Assembly: GCA_944385905.1 (NCBI GenBank) | Contig: CALWZA010000019.1 | Coordinates: 101,535-147,252 of the forward strand | Direction: 5' to 3' | DNA: 45,718 nucleotides | DNA from: an uncultured Clostridia bacterium | GTDB lineage: Bacteria > Bacillota > Clostridia > Oscillospirales > Ruminococcaceae | Shown: piece by piece, positions 35,936 to 43,842 of the stretch | Layout: every line of letters starts with the position of its first letter | How positions within the stretch are numbered: position 1 is the first letter of the stretch | Notes under the pieces: model-generated | Database searches by the model: none | Told to the model about the DNA's origin: nothing | Seen by the model: only the letters and a program-made list of their open reading frames with translations | Program-made: the position numbers and the translations under genes

Positions 35936-36196
35936 GTGAATAGGTTTATAGGAATGATAGTAAAATCCGAAGCCGGTAGGGACAAAGGCACCTTCCACGT
36001 TGCTGTGGGCGCTGATGACCGCTGCGTTTACATCTGCGACGGCAAAGAGCGCAAGCTTGAAAAGCCGAAGCGAAAAAACGTCAAACACATTTCACCGACC
36101 GAAATCCGGATTGAACTGTCAGAAATGACCAACAGAAAATTACGAAGGCTTATTACGGAATTTAAAACCCAAAATTCCGGCAAGGCCGACCGCTAA
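35936..36196 (+). CDS. KOW domain-containing RNA-binding protein (L14e-like)
   Basis: The 86-residue protein begins with a KOW-like segment, [34 protein letters not shown], and ends in a basic region ([16 protein letters not shown]). Small KOW proteins between map and infA are typical of Firmicutes and resemble eukaryotic L14e; a ribosome-associated role is assumed, not shown. The start is GTG 35936 behind GGGAGG. Confidence 0.87.
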   Translation: MNRFIGMIVKSEAGRDKGTFHVAVGADDRCVYICDGKERKLEKPKRKNVKHISPTEIRIELSEMTNRKLRRLITEFKTQNSGKADR

Positions 36197-36221
36197 CCGC
36201 AGCAGGGAGGGATTTTCAAAC

Positions 36222-36440
36222 ATGTCAAAGGAAGACGTAATTGAACTTGAAGGCACGGTGCTTGACGCTTTGCCCAACGCAATGTTTCAGGTTGAACTTG
36301 CAAATGGTCACAAGATTCTCGCCCATATCTCGGGAAAACTCAGACAGAACTATATTCGTATAGTTCCCGGGGATAAGGTTACGGTAGAAATGTCACCATA
36401 TGATTTAAACAAAGGCAGAATTACCTGGAGAACCAAGTAA
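36222..36440 (+). CDS. infA: Translation initiation factor IF-1
   Basis: IF-1 is a single S1/OB-fold protein occupying the A site during initiation. The 72-residue product has [60 protein letters not shown] and ends GRITWRTK. It starts at ATG 36222 behind GGGAGG. A structured 51-nt gap with a small AAGCGAAAGCTT hairpin precedes rpmJ. Confidence 0.97.
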   Translation: MSKEDVIELEGTVLDALPNAMFQVELANGHKILAHISGKLRQNYIRIVPGDKVTVEMSPYDLNKGRITWRTK

Positions 36441-36491
36441 TCGCCTCATACGCCAAGCGAAAGCTTTTAATTATTGAAGGAGGGTATTTCA

Positions 36492-36605
36492 ATGAAAGTA
36501 AGACCTTCAGTTAAGCCTATCTGCGAAAAGTGCAAGGTTATTAAGCGCAAAGGAAAGATTATGGTAATTTGCGATAACCCTAAGCATAAACAGCGCCAGG
36601 GCTAA
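36492..36605 (+). CDS. rpmJ: 50S ribosomal protein L36, zinc type
   Basis: A 37-codon frame behind GAAGGAGGG, starting at ATG 36492. The peptide [27 protein letters not shown]... has the zinc ligands Cys11, Cys14, Cys27 and His32 and ends KHKQRQG, the classic L36 sequence. It lies between infA and rpsM as expected. Confidence 0.97.
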   Translation: MKVRPSVKPICEKCKVIKRKGKIMVICDNPKHKQRQG

Positions 36606-36635
36606 ACAGACCAAAAACGGAGGTGCAGCTAAATA

Positions 36636-37004
36636 ATGGCTCGTATAGCAAGTATAGACCTGCCAAAGGATAAAAGAATAGAGGTTGCTCTTACTTATAT
36701 TTATGGCATCGGTCAGCCGACAGCAACAAAAATTTGTAAGGAAACAGGCGTTGATCCGGATCTTAGAGTAAAGGATATGTCCGAAGACGATACCGCCAAG
36801 CTCCGTGAGTATATCGACAAGCATATTATCGTTGAGGGTGACCTCAGAAGAAGAGTTACTCTTGATATCAAGAGACTTGTTGAAATCGGATGCTACAGAG
36901 GCGTTCGTCACCGCAAGGGACTTCCTGTAAGAGGACAGAGAACAAAAACCAACGCAAGAACCCGCAAGGGACCTGCAAAGACAATCGCCAACAAGAAGAA
37001 GTAA
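36636..37004 (+). CDS. rpsM: 30S ribosomal protein S13
   Basis: S13 is in the 30S head and contacts the P-site tRNA and intersubunit bridge. The 122-residue product has [26 protein letters not shown], the helix-turn-helix-like central part and [32 protein letters not shown] at the C-terminus. It starts at ATG 36636 behind GGAGG. It is the first gene of the alpha operon block. Confidence 0.97.
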   Translation: MARIASIDLPKDKRIEVALTYIYGIGQPTATKICKETGVDPDLRVKDMSEDDTAKLREYIDKHIIVEGDLRRRVTLDIKRLVEIGCYRGVRHRKGLPVRGQRTKTNARTRKGPAKTIANKKK

Positions 37005-37017
37005 GGAGGGATAGAAC

Positions 37018-37416
37018 ATGGCTCAGCAGAAAGGTAAGACCGTCGTCAGACGCCGCCGCGAAAGAAAGAACATTGAACAGGGACAGGTTCATATCCAGTC
37101 CACATTCAACAACACAATCGTTACAATTACCGATATGCAGGGAAACGCTATTTCATGGGCTTCAGCAGGCGGTCTCGGCTTCAGAGGCTCTAAGAAGTCT
37201 ACTCCGTTCGCAGCTCAGACAGCTGCTGAAACAGCCGCAAAGGCTGCTAAGGAGCACGGACTCAAGTCGGTTGAGGTATACGTAAAGGGACCGGGACAGG
37301 GAAGAGAAGCCGCTATCAGAGCGCTTCAGACAGAAGAGCTTGAGGTTAGACTCATCAAGGATGTAACACCTATTCCTCACAACGGATGCCGTCCTCCGAA
37401 GAGACGCCGCGTATAG
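37018..37416 (+). CDS. rpsK: 30S ribosomal protein S11
   Basis: S11 is part of the platform near the E site. The 132-residue product has [43 protein letters not shown] and the C-terminal [17 protein letters not shown], which are characteristic. It starts at ATG 37018 behind AAGGAGGG. The following 127-nt gap before rpsD is unusually large and structured. Confidence 0.97.
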   Translation: MAQQKGKTVVRRRRERKNIEQGQVHIQSTFNNTIVTITDMQGNAISWASAGGLGFRGSKKSTPFAAQTAAETAAKAAKEHGLKSVEVYVKGPGQGREAAIRALQTEELEVRLIKDVTPIPHNGCRPPKRRRV

Positions 37417-37543
37417 TTTAACCCTGCGGCGATAAAAGCTGCGTAAAGCAGAACCGGGTGGGAGTTTTGCCCGGAGTCGGATGACAAAAGCCGAAAGGCT
37501 CGACAAGATTCGATATTAAATTAAAAAAACGGAGGATATTATT
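37417..37543 (+). promoter_or_regulatory. Structured leader in front of rpsD (candidate S4-binding element)
   Basis: The gap contains several short stems: CTGC/GCAG (37439-37442 with 37448-37451), CCGGGT/GCCCGG (37454-37459 with 37469-37474), and GTCG/CGAC (37476-37479 with 37501-37504), the last enclosing AGCC/GGCT with a GAAA tetraloop (37489-37500). There is no T tract before the GGAGG of rpsD. S4 regulates its own synthesis through leader RNA in both Gram-negative and Gram-positive bacteria, so an S4-binding element is plausible; this is inference. Confidence 0.5.
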
Positions 37544-38140
37544 ATGGCAGTAAGCAGAGAACCGATACTCAAGAGATGTAAAGCACTCGGCATCAGCCCG
37601 ATGGTTATGGGTGTCGGAAAAGAAACAAAGCGCGACCCTAACGCAAACTCGAGAAAGAAAGTTTCCGAATACGGACTTCAGCTCCGTGAGAAGCAGAAGC
37701 TTAAGTTCATCTACGGAGTTTTGGAAAAGCAGTTCCACCACCTTTTCGAAATCGCTTCAAAGATGGAAGGACAGGCAGGTGAAAATCTCATCACTTGCCT
37801 TGAGGAGAGACTTGACAATGTAGTTTACAGAATGGGTCTTTCAATGACAAGAAGAGAAGCTCGTCAGCTCGTCGTTCACGGTCACTTTAACGTAAACGGT
37901 TCAAGAGTTGATATCCCTTCATACAGAGTTAAGGTCGGAGATGAAATTTCTCTCAGAGAAAACAGCAAGAAGAGCGTTAAGTTTAAGGAAATCGTTGAGG
38001 CTACAAACGGAAGAGTAATTCCTATGTGGCTGGATATGGATAAGGAAAAGCTCTCCGCAAAAGTTCTTCGCGTACCTACCAAGGAGGACCTCGATTATGA
38101 GGTTGAAGAGCACCTCATCGTTGAGTTGTACTCGAAGTAA
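37544..38140 (+). CDS. rpsD: 30S ribosomal protein S4
   Basis: S4 is a primary 16S-binding protein. The 198-residue product has an N-terminal domain of the zinc-free type (only one Cys, near residue 12), the S4 RNA-binding domain with RLDNVVYRMGLSMTRREARQLVVHGHFNVNGSRVDIPSYRVKVGD, and LDYEVEEHLIVELYSK at the C-terminus. It starts at ATG 37544 behind GGAGG. It is preceded by a structured gap and followed by rpoA. Confidence 0.97.
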   Translation: MAVSREPILKRCKALGISPMVMGVGKETKRDPNANSRKKVSEYGLQLREKQKLKFIYGVLEKQFHHLFEIASKMEGQAGENLITCLEERLDNVVYRMGLSMTRREARQLVVHGHFNVNGSRVDIPSYRVKVGDEISLRENSKKSVKFKEIVEATNGRVIPMWLDMDKEKLSAKVLRVPTKEDLDYEVEEHLIVELYSK

Positions 38141-38187
38141 TAGCTACTCAAAAGACAGTCAGCCTGATGTCGTTGAATTTGTGCTTT

Positions 38188-38211
38188 GGCTTTCGGATTT
38201 TTACGAAAGCC
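38188..38211 (+). other. Hairpin in the rpsD-rpoA gap
   Basis: GGCTTTCG (38188-38195) pairs perfectly with CGAAAGCC (38204-38211) across an 8-nt U-rich loop, with two further wobble pairs possible outward. No T tract follows, so it is probably a processing site or translational element rather than a terminator. Confidence 0.4.
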
Positions 38212-38250
38212 GGCAGAGGTTCACTATTCAAAATAACGGGAGGGTCATAA

Positions 38251-39213
38251 ATGCTTGAAAAAATAGAAAAGCCGGATATAGAAACAGTCGAGCTTAAAAG
38301 CAACGGAACCTACGGCAAGTTTGTTTTGGAGCCGTTGGAGCGCGGCTATGGTATAACTCTCGGCAACAGCTTGAGACGAGTACTGCTCTCCTCACTGCCC
38401 GGTGTAGCTGTAACATCAATCAAGATCGACGGCGTTCATCATGAATTATCAACAATCCCGGGAGTAAAAGAGGACGTAACGGAAATCGTTCTTAATCTCA
38501 AGGGACTGACCGCAAAGCTTTACGGCGAGGGCCCGAAAACAATTTATATTGAAGCTGAGGGAGAATGCGAGGTAACCGCGGGAGATATCAAAACCGATTC
38601 AGAGGTTGAGATTCTGGTTCCGGACATGCACATCGCGACTCTCGGCGCCGGCGCGAAGCTGTATATGGAAATTGTCATCGACAAGGGACGCGGTTATGTG
38701 TCCGCCGAGAAAAATAAATCGATTATGCAAAACGCTCCTATCGGAGTAATCGCTGTTGACAGTATATACACACCGGTATTGAAGGTAAACTACACTGTTG
38801 AAAATACCCGTGTAGGACAGATTACCGATTATGATAAGCTTACTTTGGATGTTTGGACTGACGGTACTATATCCGCAAAGGAAGCTATATCAATGGCAGC
38901 CAAACTCCTCAACGAGCATCTGAACCTGTTTATAAACCTTTCGGATGAAACAAGCGTTGAAGAAATTATGGTTGAAAAAGAAGATAAGGGCAAGGAAAAA
39001 GTCTTGGAGATGACCATTGAGGAACTTGACTTATCGGTGCGTTCGTTTAACTGTCTCAAGAGAGCGGGAATAAACACTGTCAATGACTTGATTGAAAAGT
39101 CAGAAGAAGAAATGATGAAGGTTAGAAACCTTGGAAAGAAGTCGTTTGACGAGGTTAAGGAAAAGCTTAAATCATTAGGCTATGAGATGAGCTCGGACGA
39201 CAGCAATAATTAG
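38251..39213 (+). CDS. rpoA: DNA-directed RNA polymerase alpha subunit
   Basis: Alpha initiates RNA polymerase assembly and binds promoter UP elements and activators. The 320-residue product has the N-terminal dimerisation domain with [24 protein letters not shown] and the C-terminal domain (about 255-312) with [19 protein letters not shown] and [15 protein letters not shown]. It starts at ATG 38251 behind GGGAGGG, and rplQ follows. Confidence 0.97.
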   Translation: MLEKIEKPDIETVELKSNGTYGKFVLEPLERGYGITLGNSLRRVLLSSLPGVAVTSIKIDGVHHELSTIPGVKEDVTEIVLNLKGLTAKLYGEGPKTIYIEAEGECEVTAGDIKTDSEVEILVPDMHIATLGAGAKLYMEIVIDKGRGYVSAEKNKSIMQNAPIGVIAVDSIYTPVLKVNYTVENTRVGQITDYDKLTLDVWTDGTISAKEAISMAAKLLNEHLNLFINLSDETSVEEIMVEKEDKGKEKVLEMTIEELDLSVRSFNCLKRAGINTVNDLIEKSEEEMMKVRNLGKKSFDEVKEKLKSLGYEMSSDDSNN

Positions 39214-39233
39214 TAGTCAGGAGGGTAAACCCT

Positions 39234-39575
39234 ATGCCAGGAACAAGAAAGTTGGGCAGAACAAGCGACCACAGAAAAGCAATGCTCAGAGCAATGGTCA
39301 CATTTCTGCTTGAAAACGGAAAGATAGAAACAACTGTAACGAGGGCTAAGGAAGTCAGCGCAATGGCCGAGAAAATGATTACTCTCGGAAAGACCAACGA
39401 CCTTGCTACAAAGCGTCAGGTTCTTGCATATGTTACAAAGGAAGACGTCGCAAAGAAGCTTTTTGACGAAATTTCACCAAAGTACGCTGACCGTAACGGC
39501 GGATATACACGAATCGTTAAAATCGGTCCCCGCCGCGGCGACTCCGCAGAAATGGCTATCATTCAGTTGGTATAA
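39234..39575 (+). CDS. rplQ: 50S ribosomal protein L17
   Basis: L17 is near the tunnel exit. The 113-residue product has [40 protein letters not shown] and ends [12 protein letters not shown], the usual short bacterial form. It starts at ATG 39234 behind GGAGGG. It closes the ribosomal cluster, with a strong terminator 8 nt after the stop. Confidence 0.97.
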   Translation: MPGTRKLGRTSDHRKAMLRAMVTFLLENGKIETTVTRAKEVSAMAEKMITLGKTNDLATKRQVLAYVTKEDVAKKLFDEISPKYADRNGGYTRIVKIGPRRGDSAEMAIIQLV

Positions 39576-39582
39576 TATAATT

Positions 39583-39618
39583 AAAACAGCAAGCCGTTAT
39601 TTGGCTTGCTGTTTTTTT
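39583..39618. terminator. Bidirectional terminator between rplQ and spoVAC
   Basis: AAAACAGCAAGCC (39583-39595) pairs perfectly with GGCTTGCTGTTTT (39603-39615), 13 bp with a 7-nt loop. T residues run to 39618 on the plus strand, and the minus strand reads TTTTAATTATAT after the stem, so it can stop both the ribosomal operon and the convergent spoVAC gene. It abuts the spoVAC stop codon. Confidence 0.92.
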
Positions 39619-40066
39619 ATGCCGAAAACATCCCAAAAATATAATAGATAAAACCGTATATGATTGAGGCAGAGGTTCCGTATAATATTACAGGACCGCA
39701 TATTATAAAAATTTTTGCTCCGAGTCCCAAAATCCATCCTTCCGACTTAAACTCGATCGCAGGAGATACCACAGAGTTTGCGAAACCGGTTATCGGAACA
39801 AGAGTACCTGCGCCTCCGTGTTTCGCGATTTTAGGATATATCCTCAGAGCTGTCAGAAGCGCGGAAATAAATATTAAAGTCACAGACGTCCAAATTGACG
39901 CTGTTTCTCGGCTCAGACCGGCTTCTGTGTAAGCACGCGATATAGCCTCTCCGAGCAGACATATTATACCTCCTATTATAAACGCTTTTGGTATGTTTAA
40001 ATATGACGGCGAGTTTTTTGAAGCCTCCTGATACATTTGCTTATACTGTGATTTGCTGAGCTGCAT
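39617..40066 (-). CDS. spoVAC: Stage V sporulation protein AC
   Basis: SpoVAC is a membrane channel protein in the spore inner membrane that takes part in dipicolinic acid movement. The 149-residue product has several hydrophobic segments, NIPKAFIIGGIICLLGEAISRAY, GAGTLVPITGFANSVVSPAIEFKSEGWILGLGAKIFIICGPVILYG, which is the family signature. The start may be ATG 40066 (GGTGAT upstream) or ATG 40078. No spoVAD or spoVAE follows: the gene ends against the rplQ terminator, so it is a lone spoVAC here. Confidence 0.92.
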   Translation of the reverse strand: MQLSKSQYKQMYQEASKNSPSYLNIPKAFIIGGIICLLGEAISRAYTEAGLSRETASIWTSVTLIFISALLTALRIYPKIAKHGGAGTLVPITGFANSVVSPAIEFKSEGWILGLGAKIFIICGPVILYGTSASIIYGFIYYIFGMFSA

Positions 40067-40164
40067 AATGATCACCATTCCTTTACCGTATATGGATTAT
40101 ATAAAAATATTTTTCGCCGTATTAAAAAAAATATTCTTCGCAGGCTTAAAACAGCTTTATTCGC

Positions 40165-40193
40165 TTGACAAAAATATTAAGTTTGTGTATAAT
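40165..40193 (+). promoter_or_regulatory. Consensus sigma-A promoter for tRNA-Thr
   Basis: TTGACA (40165-40170) and TATAAT (40188-40193) are separated by 17 bp, a perfect consensus. The tRNA starts 19 bp downstream. The upstream DNA is rich in A/T tracts, as is common for stable RNA promoters. Confidence 0.9.
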
Positions 40194-40211
40194 AATTTAG
40201 TCACGAGAATC

Positions 40212-40287
40212 GCTGGAATAGCTCAGTTGGTAGAGCAGCGCATTCGTAATGCGCAGGTCGCGTGTTCAAGTCACGTTTCCAGCTCCA
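40212..40287 (+). tRNA. tRNA-Thr, anticodon CGT
   Basis: A complete cloverleaf of 76 nt: acceptor stem GCTGGAA/TTCCAGC, D arm GCTC...GAGC with AGTTGGTA loop, anticodon stem GCGCA/TGCGC with loop TTCGTAA (anticodon CGT, reads ACG), variable AGGTC, T arm GCGTG/CACGT with loop TTCAAGT, discriminator T, and an encoded CCA. It has its own consensus promoter and terminator, so it is a single-gene unit. Confidence 0.96.
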
Positions 40288-40295
40288 AGTTATTT

Positions 40296-40328
40296 AGACT
40301 GCCGGGCTTTTAGTCCGGCAGTCTTTTT
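40296..40328 (+). terminator. Intrinsic terminator after tRNA-Thr
   Basis: AGACTGCCGG (40296-40305) pairs with CCGGCAGTCT (40315-40324), extendable by two pairs toward the loop, followed by a T run. Confidence 0.9.
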
Positions 40329-40436
40329 ATGCGCTATCGAAGCACTAAAAGTTATAAAAAAAGCATTATATGTTATTGCGAAAATCTCTTCTGCATTGTA
40401 AAATAATAATGTGTATTTATAGTCATATTAACGGAA

Positions 40437-40442
40437 TATAAT
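40437..40442 (+). promoter_or_regulatory. Possible -10 element for the sortase cluster
   Basis: TATAAT at 40437-40442 lies 52 bp before the sortase start, after the tRNA terminator, where a promoter is expected. The -35 region (TATTTA at 40414-40419) matches poorly, so an activator or another sigma factor may be involved. Nothing else is seen in 40329-40493. Confidence 0.35.
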
Positions 40443-40493
40443 GTTATACATTTAATTTAATGGAAAATGATACTCGATCGGCAGGGAAAGAAA

Positions 40494-41486
40494 ATGAGCG
40501 CAAAAAAGAAACTGTATATCGGAATTCTTGTCTGCCTGATTGTTATTATCATCGGACTCGGCTGGTATTTGATAAGCATATTTGTTCAGGACAGGCAGTC
40601 AGAAGAAAATTATGACGCATTGGCTACCGCCACCTTGACAGAAGCGGAAGCGACGGAGAAGACAATGACGGAACCGTCAGTTTCTCAGTCCGAAATTTTA
40701 TCGGAAACCGATGCTCCTGAAATCGTAATTGAAGCTACAACCGTGACTTCTGCGTCAACCACGGTGATTTCTGCCGATGATGAGACGTCAGCACAGACGA
40801 CGACAAAGGTTCAAAACAACTCTGCCGCACAGCCTACAACAACTAAGCCAACGGCTGCTGTCACGGCTGCGACCGCTCCGTCTTACGGCACGGAAATTGA
40901 AAAGGTTATTGATTTTGATGCTTTGCAGGAAATAAATCCGGATATTTACGCATGGATAACTGTCCCCGGAACGAAAATCAACTACCCTGTAGTTATGGTA
41001 AGAAAAGGCGATACGTATTATCTTGAACATGACGCTGAAGGAAATGCGGACCGCAACGGGGCAATATATGCAGAGGATTGGAACAGTAAGTTTTTTACAG
41101 ACCGTTTGACATTCTTATACGGACATAATATGGCTAACGGTTCCATGTTTGCAGGAGTTCACGCTTTCCGCGACGCGAAATTCTTTGATGAACACGATTC
41201 TATTTATATATATCAGGGCAATTACAGATATAAATATAAAATAGTGGCCTGTTATACGGCAAGCGATGAGCATCTGCTGGCTCTTTATGATTTCAGTTCT
41301 GACGACGTCTGGCAGGATTATCTCGACGGACTTGCCGACATTAAGGATATAAGCGCAAATTTCCGGGATATTGATGAGCTTGAGCTTGACGATAAGATTT
41401 TAACGCTGTCAACTTGCGCCTCAAATCAACAGAACAAGCGGATTTTCCTTCAGGCTGTTTTGGAGACAAAGACAAAATGCAAATAA
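40494..41486 (+). CDS. Sortase (class B-like)
   Basis: The 330-residue protein has a short basic N-terminus, one membrane anchor (about residues 6-31), an unusually long Thr/Ser/Ala/Glu-rich linker (about 40-130) and a sortase domain. Class B-like hallmarks are GTKINYPVV, YYLEHDAEGNADRNGAIY, LYGHNM with catalytic His211, LTLSTC with catalytic Cys308, and Arg316 in KRIF. Sortases join surface proteins to the cell wall by transpeptidation. ATG 40494 is favoured over ATG 40467. The last codons overlap the LCP gene by 10 bp, and an LPQTG protein follows. Confidence 0.88.
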   Translation: MSAKKKLYIGILVCLIVIIIGLGWYLISIFVQDRQSEENYDALATATLTEAEATEKTMTEPSVSQSEILSETDAPEIVIEATTVTSASTTVISADDETSAQTTTKVQNNSAAQPTTTKPTAAVTAATAPSYGTEIEKVIDFDALQEINPDIYAWITVPGTKINYPVVMVRKGDTYYLEHDAEGNADRNGAIYAEDWNSKFFTDRLTFLYGHNMANGSMFAGVHAFRDAKFFDEHDSIYIYQGNYRYKYKIVACYTASDEHLLALYDFSSDDVWQDYLDGLADIKDISANFRDIDELELDDKILTLSTCASNQQNKRIFLQAVLETKTKCK

Positions 41487-42571
41487 AAAAAATTCTTGCC
41501 GTTGTGGCAAAAAAAGCCGGAACGGCACTGCTGCTTGTCCTTGCTGCGGTTATGATAGCTGCAATTGCGCTGATGATTCGCATTGCGACGGCAGGAAAAT
41601 ATGACAGTGACACAATGTTTGTGCCGGACGATGACATGATTGAGTATATACATTCTGCAGCAGTCACAAGTAATGTTGACTACTCGAGCGAGGCGGATGA
41701 AATTGCCGACGAAAGCTTTGAAAAGCGAATATCTTATAACGGAAAGTATTATACTCTTAACAAGGATATAGTTACCGTTATTTTTATGGGAATTGACGTT
41801 GACAGCTCTGTTTTTGTTGATGACGGCGTTCAGACAGGGACACATCAGGCTGACGTTTTAATGGTTGGGGCATTTAATACCGAGACTGGAGATATTAAAC
41901 TTATAAATATTCCGAGAGACAGCATGGTCGATGTATACAAACTTGACGCAATGTACAGATACGCATATACCGAGAGGGCTCAGATAGCGACCCAGTATTC
42001 GTTCGGAGACGGAAGCAGGATCAGTTCTACATACACAATGGACGCGGCAAGCAGACTGCTTTACGGTGTACCGATTTACAGATATGTAACTCTTAGTCTG
42101 ACAGGTATAACCAGAGCGGTTGAGCTTGTGGACGGTGTTGAAATTAGCTTCACTGAGGACTATACTGATATTGATCCGAGCTTTCAAAAGGGAGCTACGG
42201 TAATTCTTGACGGAAAGACAGCTGAAAAGTTTTGCAGAACCAGAGATATAAAAATCGCCGATTCAAATTTGGACAGAATGCAAAGACAGATTTTGTTCTG
42301 CAAAGCCTTTTTAGATGAGCTTAAACAGAAAGTTAAAAGCAATCCCGCTTTTTTGGTCACATTTTATAATGAGGTAATAAAGGAGTGTATTACAAATCTT
42401 TCATTTGATGAAGCAATGTTATTAGCAAAGCAGGGGCTTGGATATAATTTTTCATCTGAAAGTCTTATGACACTGCCTGGTCAGATGGTAGAGCGCGAAT
42501 ATATAGTAGATGACGGCGTGCTTTTGCCGGAACTGATTGACCTGTTTTATGTCGAGGCGCCAGACGAATAA
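41477..42571 (+). CDS. LCP family protein (LytR-CpsA-Psr)
   Basis: The 364-residue protein starts at ATG 41477 (GGAGA 10 nt upstream), inside the sortase 3' end. It has a membrane anchor (about residues 14-34) and the LCP domain with VIFMGIDVD, ADVLMVGAFNTETGDIKLINIPRDSMV, and the FCRTRDIKIADSNLDRMQRQ segment with the conserved Arg residues. LCP enzymes attach teichoic acids or other glycopolymers to peptidoglycan. A conserved Asp/Arg set is intact. Pairing with a sortase suggests that both work on the same wall layer. Confidence 0.88.
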   Translation: MQIKKILAVVAKKAGTALLLVLAAVMIAAIALMIRIATAGKYDSDTMFVPDDDMIEYIHSAAVTSNVDYSSEADEIADESFEKRISYNGKYYTLNKDIVTVIFMGIDVDSSVFVDDGVQTGTHQADVLMVGAFNTETGDIKLINIPRDSMVDVYKLDAMYRYAYTERAQIATQYSFGDGSRISSTYTMDAASRLLYGVPIYRYVTLSLTGITRAVELVDGVEISFTEDYTDIDPSFQKGATVILDGKTAEKFCRTRDIKIADSNLDRMQRQILFCKAFLDELKQKVKSNPAFLVTFYNEVIKECITNLSFDEAMLLAKQGLGYNFSSESLMTLPGQMVEREYIVDDGVLLPELIDLFYVEAPDE

Positions 42572-42604
42572 ATATATATTAAAATCAGAAAGGAAAGTAT
42601 TATT

Positions 42605-43264
42605 ATGACAGCAAAAAGACTTTTAGCGGCAATTTCGGGTGTTATTCTCGCAGCTTCAATGGTATCTGCGGCATTCGCTTATGAGAGCCCATCTGACAGC
42701 TCTGTAACTGTTGACCAGGAAGGAGTTACTGTTACAGTTTCAACTGTTGAGGAAGAAAAACAGGAGGAAAACCAGGTGGCGGCTGAGGAAGTAATTCAGC
42801 AGATTGTAAGAAAGAAAATTGACAATGAGCTTGACATGGACTACCTCATTGAAAATATCAACAGCAGCGAAGAGGCTATCAAAGACTTCATGGATCGTGT
42901 TCCTGAGAATCCTTCGGCTGAGCTTATGATGCAGATGGATCTTAAGCTTGACGGAGCTGAATTCCCATGCGATGTAACTATGAACGTAAGCGGAATTAAG
43001 GCTGACGACGCTGTAATCGTTGCTCATATCCTTGATAACGGAGAAGTTGAGTATCTTGTTCCGAAAGACGTCAGCAACGGAAATATTACAGTTGAAATAA
43101 CATCATGCTCACCGTTCCTCGTATACACACTTACCGGAGGAGAAGATGTTTCCACAACACTTCCTCAGACAGGAGAGGCAAATTACGCACCTTTGGCGGT
43201 AGTTGCATTTGTTGCTGCATGCGCGGCTGCAGTTGTAGTTGCTAAGCATGCAATCAAGGATTAA
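42605..43264 (+). CDS. LPQTG-anchored surface protein of unknown function
   Basis: The 219-residue protein has a Sec signal peptide (about residues 1-25, ending SAAFAYE), an acidic region with coiled-coil-like Glu/Gln stretches, a small strand-rich domain (about 105-170) with IVAHILDNGEVEYLVPKDV and ITSCSPFLVYT, and a C-terminal sorting signal. The signal has LPQTG at residues 186-190, a hydrophobic stretch and KHAIKD. It is the likely substrate of the nearby sortase. The start is behind GAAAGGAAAG. A strong terminator follows. Confidence 0.83.
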   Translation: MTAKRLLAAISGVILAASMVSAAFAYESPSDSSVTVDQEGVTVTVSTVEEEKQEENQVAAEEVIQQIVRKKIDNELDMDYLIENINSSEEAIKDFMDRVPENPSAELMMQMDLKLDGAEFPCDVTMNVSGIKADDAVIVAHILDNGEVEYLVPKDVSNGNITVEITSCSPFLVYTLTGGEDVSTTLPQTGEANYAPLAVVAFVAACAAAVVVAKHAIKD

Positions 43265-43313
43265 TTTCTGTTTGACTGTTGACTGACATATCAGATTTTG
43301 TTTTAAAATAATG

Positions 43314-43347
43314 TCCGCTGAAAGTAAACCTTTCAGCGGATTTTTTT
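43314..43347 (+). terminator. Intrinsic terminator after the LPQTG protein gene
   Basis: TCCGCTGAAAG (43314-43324) pairs perfectly with CTTTCAGCGGA (43330-43340) across TAAAC, followed by seven T residues. It is on the plus strand and faces the convergent rpsI terminator. Confidence 0.93.
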
Positions 43348-43366
43348 ATCGCTGAAAACGGACATC

Positions 43367-43405
43367 AAAAAAGCTTGTCACAAGGTAAAAACCTTGTAAA
43401 CAAGC
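43367..43405 (-). terminator. Intrinsic terminator after rpsI
   Basis: Read on the minus strand, GCTTGT pairs with ACAAGC and, inside a small internal loop, ACAAGG pairs with CCTTGT around TTTTTA; six T residues follow. It begins about 20 bases after the rpsI stop. Confidence 0.85.
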
Positions 43406-43425
43406 CATTTGAGCGATAAAATAAA

Positions 43426-43827
43426 TTATCTCTTGCTGAACTGGGGAGCGCGACGGGCAGCCTTGAGGCCGTACTTCTTTCTCTCCTTCATTCTCGGGTC
43501 TCTTGTAAGGAAACCGGCTTTCTTAAGCTCGGGACGAAGCTCAGCGTTGAACTGTAGAAGAGCTCTCGAAAGACCGTGTCTGATAGCTCCTGCCTGACCC
43601 GTTACTCCGCCGCCTGCAACTGTGCAGACAATGTCGAAATTAGCTTCATTATTTGTAAGAGCGAGAGGCTGACGAACGATGAGCTTGAGTGTTTCAAGAC
43701 CGAAGTAATCGTCGATGTCTCTGCCGTTGATTGTAACCTTGCCTGTACCCTGATATACACGAACTCGTGCTACAGAGTGCTTTCTTCTGCCTGTACCGTA
43801 AAAATACGGCTGCTTTGATTCGTACAT
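43426..43827 (-). CDS. rpsI: 30S ribosomal protein S9
   Basis: S9 reaches the P-site tRNA with its C-terminal tail. The 133-residue product has [49 protein letters not shown] and the C-terminal [18 protein letters not shown] typical of the family. It is the second gene of the rplM-rpsI pair, 15 nt after rplM, with a good ribosome site (GGGAGG). Confidence 0.97.
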   Translation of the reverse strand: MYESKQPYFYGTGRRKHSVARVRVYQGTGKVTINGRDIDDYFGLETLKLIVRQPLALTNNEANFDIVCTVAGGGVTGQAGAIRHGLSRALLQFNAELRPELKKAGFLTRDPRMKERKKYGLKAARRAPQFSKR

Positions 43828-43842
43828 CTTTATGCCTCCCTA

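Noticed and set aside
40079..40170. Sigma-G or sigma-F site upstream of spoVAC on the minus strand
   Set aside because: GAATA-like -35 candidates exist but none has a convincing -10 at the right distance, so I do not call it.
40053..40313. Plus-strand frame of 86 codons covering the tRNA-Thr gene
   Set aside because: It runs through a complete tRNA gene and its promoter, so it is not coding.
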